Shown here: positions 55,856-64,000 of the stretch, piece after piece
How positions within the stretch are numbered: the first letter of the stretch is position 1
How the letters are laid out: each line of letters starts with the position of its first letter
Assembly: GCA_024180945.1 (NCBI GenBank)
Contig: JAKSGN010000043.1
Coordinates: 3,281,001 to 3,345,000 of the forward strand
Source: Macrophomina tecta
Taxonomy: Eukaryota; Ascomycota; Dothideomycetes; Botryosphaeriales; Botryosphaeriaceae
Direction: 5' to 3'
Length of the DNA stretch: 64,000 nucleotides
Program-made: the position numbers and the translations under genes
Notes under the pieces: generated by a model
What the model was told of the DNA's origin: nothing
The model's database searches: none
The model's input: only the letters and a program-made list of their open reading frames with translations

Positions 55856-56489
55856 TTTTAGCTACCCGGCGGAATCACCTGTTGTAAGTTCGGTTCGTGA
55901 CAACCTTTGCTTCCCTTCCTTTTCATCTTCTTTGTCTTTAGCTTAGGAACTTCGTCAATCCAAACCCATTTTGAAGTTGATTCAGCGCAGGTCGTGACAG
56001 TGTCCTGAAACAGGTGATTTTCCCTACCAAAATTAGTGGCAAAACACGGCAAAACCGTACACTTTGTTCTCAGGCCCTCGGAGAGGGTTTGCAGAGTGGC
56101 GGTCATTGCACTGTAATAGATGGCTTACGTGTTAGTAAAGCTGAGCGCTCCGTGCGCTCCGCAACCCTCAAACCGAGGGGCGGACTACGCTGACATAACC
56201 TGGATCCTGCAAACCCCGGAGAAACAGCTGACCGCCTGCCCCGGAAGGCAAGCGCTAAACCAGAAAAGGAACTCATCCGGCCAGTTCTGCCGCGTCTCTC
56301 CGAACGAATTTTCACCCCTTCGGATCAAACTTATGAACCGACACCTCCCCTCACCGAACCCTCTACATTGTCTAAGGTTCATCAAATGACGCCAGACCTA
56401 GCGCAGGCTTCGAAGGACTAGCTCCTACCCAAGAATCAGCACAAACATTGTGGGAAGTCCTCCCATGCGAGGCTCGGGAATCACTTACT

Positions 56490-58184
56490 CCACTTGGTGT
56501 TTTTCCCACTTCTTCTAAGAAACGACGTCGTGCACCACTCGATGTCGGCGCTACAAATGATCTAAAACGTCAAGAGATCTTTCGGAAGGTGCTTCTTGCG
56601 ATAGTAGCCGCAACTTAACACTGCCCGCATGGCGTTAAGCCATTGCCGGCTCCGCGCACACTCCGTGAGGCTCGAGCCTCCCCTCACTGGCCCGAGTGGC
56701 GCCAGGCATGCCTCGACGAAATCAACGCCTTGGAGCAACTCCACTCTTGGGAGCTAGTCCCCGGGCAGGCTGGCATGAAGGTGCTGCCCGGCAAGTGGGT
56801 GCTAAAGGAAAAGCGCAATGAACACGGTGAAGTAACGCGACGTAAGGCTCGTTGGGTTGTGTGTGGCAACTTCCAACACGACTCCCTAAGCAACACCTAC
56901 GCCAACGTTGCAAGACTCACCACGTTCCGTATACTGATGGCACTCTGCGCCCTGCACGGCTGGCAAACCACGCACATTGACATTTCAAACGCTTTTCTAC
57001 ACGGCGTTATTGGGGAAGGCAACGTGTACGTGGAGCAACCAAAAGGGTTCACCAACGAAAATCACCCTTCCCACGTATGCCGCCTGCTGAAGGCACTATA
57101 CGGCTTGCGACAGTCGCCACGTTTATGGTTCAACCGCCTCTCCTCCTTCCTCACCAACAGCCTTGGCTTCACGCAAGGCTCCTCCGACCCGTGTTTGTAC
57201 ACTAAAGGGGACGTGATTATTCTAATATACGTGGACGACATACTGATCACGGCCGCCTCGCGGGAGAAACGCCAGTAGATTGCCTCCCTCCTCTGCAACG
57301 AGTTCAGTGCCAAAAACCTTGGCATCGTGTCGCATTATTGCGGCATGCGAGTCCACTGGCATGAAGACAACTCCGTCTCCGTCACACAGGAGGCGTATAT
57401 TGACAGCGTACTCGAGCGCTTCAATATGGGGGCGTGCATGCCATGGAGCGTTCCCATAAAGGCCTCCACCAACACCACCAACGACAGTGAACAACACCAA
57501 GACGTAGAACGCTACGTGGAGCTCGTCGGCTGCCTCATGTGGCTGTACGTTGCCACCAGGCCCGACCTTGGCTTCGCCGCTACGTTCAACGCTTGGTTCA
57601 CCGCACGAGCAACCACTGTCGATTATCATCGTGCACTTGGTGCACTCCGTTATTTGAAGGCCACACGCACGAGAGGCCTTCACTACACACCCCTCGGCTG
57701 CCAACTTCTTGGCTACTCCGACTCTTCACACGGCGATGATGTTTCAACGCGCCGTAGCAGCCAGGGTTGTGTGTTCAAGCTGGCCGACGGGCCCGTGGCG
57801 TGGCACGCTTCACTGCAAACCCTCGTCACCCTCAGCTCGTTTGAGGCCGAATACGTGGCGCCTATGCACACCACCAAGGAGGCTGTACACCTAATACACC
57901 TTCTTCAGGAGCTGCGCCTGCCTCCCCCACTGCCGATTGTCATCTTCGGCGACAACCAAAAGGCCGTTGAATACGCCAATGACCCTTCCATGAACTCACG
58001 CAGGACAAGGCACATCGACATTCAATATCATTACACGCGTGAGAAGGTGACGCAAGGAGCAATCACCGTCAACTGGGTGCCTACGGGTCATATGGCGGCC
58101 GACGGCCTTACCAAGCCGCTTCAACACACGGCATTTGAACGCTTTATTGACCTACTAAGCCTTCAGGACATCAACACTAAGTGA
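56490..58184 (+). pseudogene. Copia (Ty1-type) pol: reverse transcriptase and RNase H, two stops
   Basis: A single frame carries the RVT_2 domain: SPHWPEWRQACLDEINALEQ, LPGKWVLKEKRNEHGEVTRR, ARWVVCGNFQ, DISNAFLHGVI, LYGLRQSPRLWF and the catalytic YVDDILI. Then come VARPDLGFA-like connection sequence (VATRPDLGFAATFNAWFTAR) and RNase H with YSDSSHGDD, SSFEAEYVA, FGDNQKAVEYANDPSMNSRR and HIDIQYHYTREKV. In-frame stops are TAA (56616-56618) and TAG (57276-57278), both explained by a C-to-T change in CAA/CAG. Gag and integrase parts are not recognisable upstream, and no matching pair of LTRs flanks it. Confidence 0.88.
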
Positions 58185-58485
58185 ATTTGTCCTTTTTCGG
58201 TATACAGCATAAAAATTAGCTGATTCGATTGCGCTTCTCTTCCTCTATAACTTGCATTTGACATGGACCCCTCTACTGTTCCGGAAGTACTCCGTGGAGC
58301 CCGCTGTCTAGCCTACATCCGAGCATGCCACCTCCGACGAGTCCGCTATCTAGCCTACCTGCAACCCTGCCGCCAACCCCCCAGCACTTATAATCCGGAC
58401 TATACAGCAACAGAGCTTGGGTGATATACTAGAAGCCGAAAGCGAATACGACAACGACGAGGACGAGTGCCAGGACGATACGACG

Positions 58486-58632
58486 TGTTGGAACAAGTGA
58501 TGTGACGGCTTATTCAGTGATGAAGGAATGAATTGGCATGGTGTTGGAGGAGGGCGGCCATGGAGTGGCCTTTTATCCTCTCCTGAATAGACTACACTTG
58601 GCGAAAGCCAAATACACGTGATTGATCCAACA
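58486..58632 (-). mobile_element. Solo LTR, 147 bp, inserted at a pogo relic
   Basis: The reverse complement starts TGTTGGATCAATCACGTGTA and ends CTTGTTCCAACA, homologous along its length to 38935-39081. It sits exactly where the pogo frame breaks (after PPFVIFKGQ). The flanking pentamers differ (CGACG and ATTGT), so one flank has been altered. Confidence 0.75.
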
Positions 58633-58990
58633 ATTGTCCCTTGAAGATTACGAACGGCGGGATCGCCCAGTCCCCCGCGTTAACTCCCTAGATCACCGTA
58701 GCCCACTCGCGATTGCCTGGCTGGACTGATTTCGGTTGACTACTTCGCTCCGATACCATGACAACCATTTCAGCTGCAATTATACCTGTAAGGAAGCCGG
58801 CCTCATCGAAGTTGTAGATGTCGCCGTCCACGATGCCGTACTTGGCAATAGTGTTCCGCACGAGCTCGCACCATCGTGTAATAAGCTTAGAATTGGGCGT
58901 GTAATCGCGTCTTGAAGGGATCCCGTCGCGTCGTCGCTCGAGCGCGTTTCGGGGGACGTCAACGTTTTCGCAGCGCCCCGATTACTCTGA
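58633..58990 (-). pseudogene. Relic of a pogo/Fot1-type DDE transposase
   Basis: The minus frame reads TRWCELVRNTIAKYGIVDGD, IYNFDEAGFLTG (first catalytic Asp), QPGNREWATVI, a stop, GVNAGDWAIPPFVIFKG, the standard central block of fungal pogo transposases. The end is cut by the solo LTR at 58632, and the N-terminus upstream of 58990 is lost. Confidence 0.75.
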
Positions 58991-59332
58991 GATTGGTCTT
59001 GGCCGGCGGGGGTTGTAGAAGATGCGGGGTTTGGTGTTTTGGGGGCGGGAGGCGAGCTGGGAGGGGAAGGGGAGGAGGCGGGTGAGGAAGGACATTGTGG
59101 GTGTGCTGTGCTGTGGGATGTGGTGGAGGGTTAATGGAAGGAGACAGAAAGGAGTTGAGATGGGAAAGGAGATAAGGAGTGGTGGTGTGGTTGAATGCCT
59201 GGTAGTGGATGGCTGGGGGTGCTTTTATCGTTCGCTGGTGCCTGGTGGTGGGTCAATCATCGTGTGTCGGTGGCTGGCTGGTGAGAACGTGAAGAAAAGC
59301 GCTCGCCGGTGCTGTGCCGCGGGGCTGGACCT

Positions 59333-59399
59333 GTTCCATACGGATGGCACCCTCGGCAAAAGAATGACTCTTTGGCCGGGGTGTTGGTGGGACGTCACA
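59333..59399. repeat. Short dispersed repeat, direct copy of 5438-5504
   Basis: GTTCCATACGGATGGCACCCT to GGGACGTCACA, about 85 percent identical to the copy at 5438-5504, 54 kb away. 59000-59320 around it is GT/GG-rich without a supported gene. Confidence 0.5.
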
Positions 59400-60169
59400 G
59401 ATCGATCTCAATACCTATTGCCGCGCGAGAAGGATCCGGAATCCGCCCGCGTGCGGCGAGGATCCAATGGGATTTGCCCCACAGCAAGACAATCGATGCA
59501 ACTCATGTTCGAAAAGAAGGAAGATAAAAATGTGTGAGTCGGAGCATCGTCTGCACTAAGTCTTCCTCAATAGGGTGCGCAGCACTTTGTGGACGTTGTC
59601 TTCAACGATGTGAAGTTTGGGGACCGTCCGCTACGCCGCTGGCTGCAGCCTCATCACATTTTCCGCAGCACCGCAGCGCTTCCCTGGCCAAGACTTTCTT
59701 CGTGCAACCCCAAAATGTCACATCTACGTGTCGAGAGCACGCCAGCACGGCTGTCAAGCTGACTGTATGTACGTGTCCACGAAGAATGTCAACACCAAAC
59801 CATTGCCACGCCAAATGTACCGATGGGTAGCTATCGTGGACTGATTTTCGCTCATGTCGTGGGAAGTTGAAGCTACTGTCCGGACGTAAATGTCGAATCA
59901 GCACATCCGAACGATGGCTTGCGCCGCCTAAAGACGTTGCTGCTGAGGCAGAGTCATCCCCCTTGTTGTTCTTCGCGCCAGCCTTCGGCTCTGCACCATC
60001 GCTTAAGTTTACGATGGCAACACCAACTTTCCGCGCCGCAACTGCTTTCCGTCGGTGGCCTGGCAAGCACGCCACGTTATTTTTGCAAGCGGGCTGACAT
60101 GAGAGATACACCACTAGAAATCCTTCTCATGACTGTGCCTCTTGCAACCACAAGCCTCGGACTCGACTA

Positions 60170-60295
60170 GAGCTATTGTGGACTACCAACTTCGGCAAAC
60201 AAAGCCAGAGAGGCATAGTCGTTGAGGAACTTCTCTTTTCTTCGAGTTTGTGGTCTCCACTGTTGAATTAAAATGAGGCCTCATCAGTCCAGACA
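60170..60295 (-). pseudogene. Possible Tc1/mariner transposase fragment
   Basis: The minus strand reads VWTDEASF, a stop, FNSGDHKL. VWTDEASF-FN is the usual context of the first catalytic Asp in fungal Tc1/mariner transposases. Nothing else of the domain can be placed with confidence, so this is tentative. Confidence 0.3.
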
Positions 60296-60299
60296 GTGG

Positions 60300-63200
60300 A
60301 ACCGCCCGATGTTGGTCAGGGCTCCCAGTAAACAAATCAAACTACTAAGTCGTATTAGTTTCATAGTTCTAAGCGCTTGTGGAGGAGAAACTAGTAGTTT
60401 TCTTGGCATATAAGCCAAACAGTTTCCGTAGCCGGTATTTGCCAAGCGAACTAGTAATCTAGTAGCTAAAACGCGCCTAGACTTCGGATAGACGTGCTAT
60501 GCGCGTATATATACGAGTTAGCGGTAAGTATATACATTAAACTACCTATTTATATATAATTACTCTAGTAGGTAAGTACTAAGCTATTTTCGGCTAGCCT
60601 TTTTATAATCGAGCTCTTCCCTTCCTACTCTCTCTCCCCCCAATCTTATTTCTAGTAATAATTACCTTCTATACCTTATATACGTTAATATAGTCATACT
60701 ATATTATGTATATTTTATTTTTTAACTAGACTACGAAACGTTTTTAATATAAAAACTTAATACTATACTAAGTATTATTAGCCAAGCGCTTGCAATTTCC
60801 TAGTATTAAGCAAGCCAGGCACAGGGCCTTGGCAAACCAAATCAATCTAAACCTCATAAATTGGCAAATCAGGAAAGATATGTGTTTGTAACTACTTGAA
60901 TTGGTTACTGGGAGCCCTGCTCGAAAACTCCCAGTGGGGCTCGACTTTGTGAGATTCTGAGAACCAGTCCCTAAAGAGTATTCTCCAATCAGACTTCGAT
61001 TCACCTTAATAGGAATGCCAGGGACAGGCGTGTCCGCTCTCATAGTTGTAATAAACAATCAACAGGTCTCCTAGTTTTCGTAACAAATGGAACTGATTTG
61101 CTGTTGAGATTCAGGTTCCAGTTGAGAGAAAACCCAGTCCACGAAGCCTGGTAGAGACTCATCGGAAGCCGGCGCGTCGTACGATCCGAATTATTGATTC
61201 TGAAGCCGAAAACCCTCTGGCGGTACTACCTATTAGTATAAAAAAAATAATTGTAAAGTGCAAATTTACCGATAAGTCTTTCCTATTTTATAGGTCTACG
61301 CGATACCTGCTTAAACCCAACAACATAATACGCTAGGATTTCTAAGAATATCCATTGATTGTTTATATTCTCTTTTTTCTTCTTCTTTTCCTCATTGAAT
61401 GATCTTTCCTTTGATCGAGAGCTGACTGTGTTTGATCCAGCATGTGGCCGCTGCTGGAGAGCATGGATCTTGCTACTGCTTGCAGACTTGTGATTGAGTG
61501 TCGTAGGATAGGAAGCAGTGTTGAGAAATGGCTTCAAGCTGGGGTAGACTACTGGGTTCGAACTAGGTTCTGATTTGATAGGCGTGTCGTTATCTACGAG
61601 GATCGCTTCTTCTGGCCTGCTGCCCGGAGAAGCCGAGGACTCGAGACTTTGCTCGGAAGATCGTATGACCTATGGCGGTGGCGTGGGGTTCTTTAGTTTA
61701 CAATATAGACAACATCGCCGATCATAGAAGGCTTGTGCATGAATGATATTTTCTTTAGGGCAAGTGTATGCCCAAACCTTTTGTCAATTCTCCGCACCAT
61801 GACTCAATACGGACGTTTGCTGTGCTTGTTCCAAAGATTATACAATCCGTAATTGCTGTACCTGTATTAAAAGCTTCGCTAATTTGCCAATGTGCATCCG
61901 CTAGATATGTCGTCTCTCCTCCGTGGTCTGATCGTATAATTGCTGGAGCTTTGTGATTGCCGGCTTGAAGTGTTGCAATATTCTAACTGAAAACAGATAG
62001 CATCGTACGACTTTCCACGCCAACGTAGGACCAAAGGATAAAGCGAGCAAATCCGTTAATAGCTGCGTAGATCTGGATTTCCCAATGCTCCAGCTTGCAG
62101 TGTGCATCTACTGACCAAAGATAATTTGGACCTGGTACAATATACTCTCTTCGACGAGGAGTGGTGTTGCGGTTAAGCGTACGACTTGCCACGCCCATTG
62201 GATCAATAGTTTTTACTAGACTAAATAGTCTATTGCCATAAAACTTTTAGTTTATAAGTTTAATATTATTTTAGGAATAACTTACCGTGGAAAACAGTAT
62301 TGCTGAGTTCTAAAGTGTGTCCAGAGAAACGTACGACCAAAATTTAAAATATAACCGCTATTAAGGTAATCTTAGATAAATGTATAAGCTTCGGCTTCTC
62401 TTTCAGCCCAGTGTGCTTTTGAAAAGCGCCGCTTAATTCCCATTCGATAGCGAAGTTGTATAAGACCATACGCATTAATATAAAATCCTTCGGATTGTAA
62501 TTTCTTAAGGATCTCTGCATCACTGTAACAAAGATTAAAAAAGAAGTAGATAATTATTATCTAAAGCTTCTTATCTTAAGCTTCTTAGAGTCCTTAGTTA
62601 AGGAAAGTAGCTTTAATCCGAGGTGTTTAAGAAGTCTGCTAATCGTATAACGTGAAATATAAATATCGTGCGTATTAAAGAGCCAATTGCGTATCTCCTA
62701 ATTTACCGATCTAGTATTGTGTAGCCGGGTAATATTATTATGAAAAGATAAAAGATCCTTAGACGGTCGATAGCAACCCTAGTTTAAAAGCCGAGTACGA
62801 ATCGTATGATCTAGGACGGATATACTATATTTAAGGAATATAATTCCGGCTATATCCTTACTAGAAAGGCTAGAGTTAAATAACTCTATAACCTTATCTT
62901 AAAGAAATGGAACGTAGTATTACTAAGCGATCAGCTTGATAATCTTTAAATGCCGTTTCAGAGTTGTAGGTAATGTTTAAAAGTTATATCTCTCTTAAAG
63001 TAACGAGATAATAGCGGCGTAGGTAGTACTAGAAGAATAAAGATTAATAATCTCGTTCTTAAAATCCTCGATTTTTGCTATAAAAAGTTGTAAGAACAAT
63101 AAGCTCTAGTCGTGCGATAAGAGTTATAGGGTCGTGCTATTTAACCTCTAGTTCGCGGCTAAAAATGGACTGCTTATCTCCGAGTACAGGTAAATTAATT

Positions 63201-63653
63201 ATGCTAATTATAAAATAAATATACTAACCTCCCTTCCCGTGTATTGGAAAACCCTATGTGCCGAAAGAAGCTAGAGGTACTTTAAATCTTAAGTAATATA
63301 AAGCCTACGTATATAGTTTTATTCGTGGTGTACTATAATTATTATAATTTATAGTAGATAGTAAAGCTTTTAGATTTCTCTTACTTAAAAATTATATAAA
63401 GCTAGCTATTTTATTATATAATACGCGCTTAACGTCTCTTAATGCCTTAATAGAACTTTCTTAATATACTAGCGTTACCTTACTTTGTCGCTATATAAAA
63501 TAAGTGTAATAATCCTTCTAGGTCCGCGATATTTTACATACTACTTCTAAATTATATTTTGTGATGTTCGTAATACTAGAGGTAAATCCGCTACGGAGGT
63601 TAGTATATCTAGTAAGCTATAGCTATGAAAGCGGATATAGGGATATTATTATA
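60300..63653. other. AT-rich, RIP-degraded block
   Basis: About 3.3 kb dominated by TAGTA, TTAAG and TATAT strings with no long open frame, apart from GC-normal patches near 60,900-61,200 and 61,400-62,200. The integrase relic is embedded in it. Composition and stop pattern match the blocks at 0.6-4 kb and 48.4-49.8 kb. Confidence 0.6.
61755..62840 (-). pseudogene. Relic of an integrase-core gene with DDE residues still readable
   Basis: The minus strand reads, from right to left: an HTH-like part (IYISRYTISRLLKHLGLK), LKKLQSEGFYINAYGLIQLR, YRMGIKRRFSKAHW, then YIVPGPNYLWSVDAHCKLEH (first Asp, about 62,120), IQIYAAINGFARFILWSYVG, IRSDHGGETTYLADAHWQ (second Asp, about 61,920), and STANVRIESWCGEL (Glu, about 61,800). 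Stops and frameshifts interrupt it. This arrangement is that of fungal proteins annotated as integrase core domain-containing, whose element type is not settled. Confidence 0.65.
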
Positions 63654-63789
63654 TATTAGATTTAGTAGTAATACTATTAATTAAAAATAAGTAGTATAAG
63701 GCGTAAGAGGAACGCTTAGGGAAGTTCTTTTATTATTCTCTTTCGTGACTAAGCTAAAGTTTATTATACACACACGTGATATTCTAATA
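63654..63789. mobile_element. RIP-mutated copy of the 137-bp solo LTR
   Basis: Aligned with 48277-48413, nearly every difference is G-to-A or C-to-T in this copy, mostly TpG-to-TpA and CpA-to-TpA (TTGGATTTGGTGGTG becomes TTAGATTTAGTAGTA). Its tips read TATTAG and CTAATA instead of TGTTGG and CCAACA. The final 210 bp of the window hold no supported gene. Confidence 0.75.
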
Positions 63790-64000
63790 GATGATATGGC
63801 GGGCGCCATCCATCAGGATGAGCCACCCTGAAGCTACCCGGAGATCCTGCCGGCGCCGGCATTCTCTTTCCCTCCCAGGCTCTTCGAATGAGCGTCCCCG
63901 GAAAAGAAAGATCATTTTTTCTCTCTTCTTTTTCTTTTTCGAAAGGGGGGGAGGGGCTCAGTGATAGCAGACGTCCGGACGGCGCGCACGCCACTTTCCT

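Noticed and set aside
59602..60114. 170-codon minus frame
   Set aside because: No domain or splice structure. It overlaps a doubtful Tc1/mariner fragment only at its upstream side, so I could not support it as a gene.

Overview
The window looks like nuclear DNA of a filamentous ascomycete (Pezizomycotina; a Dothideomycete is plausible but not provable from this sequence). The grounds are short introns of about 48-75 bp with GTATGT/GTAAGT donors and CTAAC/CTGAC branch sites, a CHO2-type phospholipid methyltransferase, HET/NACHT/WD40 genes, a fungal rhodopsin-domain membrane protein, and blocks of transposon DNA degraded by C-to-T/G-to-A changes that look like repeat-induced point mutation (RIP). 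All splice models here were built by eye from splice signals, frame and family resemblance.

Layout. 1-4 kb: retroelement debris, with three copies of one ~797 bp LTR (one nested in another) around an AT-rich core. 4-5.1 kb: an element with ~65 bp terminal inverted repeats. 5.8-6.9 kb: an intact zinc-type dehydrogenase/enoyl-reductase-like gene. 9.3-15.7 kb: a HET-NACHT-WD40 (HNWD) gene whose last ~77 codons are cut off by an apparently intact 2.74 kb hAT transposon with a perfect 8-bp target duplication. 17.5-20.7 kb: a core metabolic gene, phosphatidylethanolamine N-methyltransferase (CHO2). 22.5-31.8 kb: two paralogous, Ser/Pro/Ala-rich secreted proteins that share a distinctive ~105-residue C-terminal domain; one is interrupted by a 5'-truncated LINE. 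32.6-33.1 kb: a 123-aa six-cysteine secreted protein in three exons. 33.4-34.0 kb: a relic of a TRK potassium transporter. 34.7-37.6 kb: the first 56 codons of a second HET gene, cut by a second hAT element. 39.8-41.2 kb: a rhodopsin-domain seven-helix protein in four exons. 44-50 kb: LINE, integrase and RIP-degraded hAT relics. 52.8-54.4 kb: a multi-intron FAD-dependent monooxygenase. 55.5-64 kb: foldback repeats, a Copia pol pseudogene, a pogo relic, short solo LTRs and a RIP-degraded integrase block.

Taken together this is an accessory, repeat-rich compartment around a few ordinary genes. The content (self/non-self NLR-type genes, secreted repeat proteins, a small cysteine-rich secreted protein, a receptor-like membrane protein) is typical of fast-evolving fungal regions. 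Two layers of transposon history are visible. Old copies are full of TAG/TAA stops from CpA-to-TpA change. Young insertions (hAT-1, the LINE) are clean, keep target duplications and leave both halves of the broken host gene open. The strongest points are the precise hAT insertion in the HNWD gene, the undescribed secreted paralogue pair and the six-cysteine protein.
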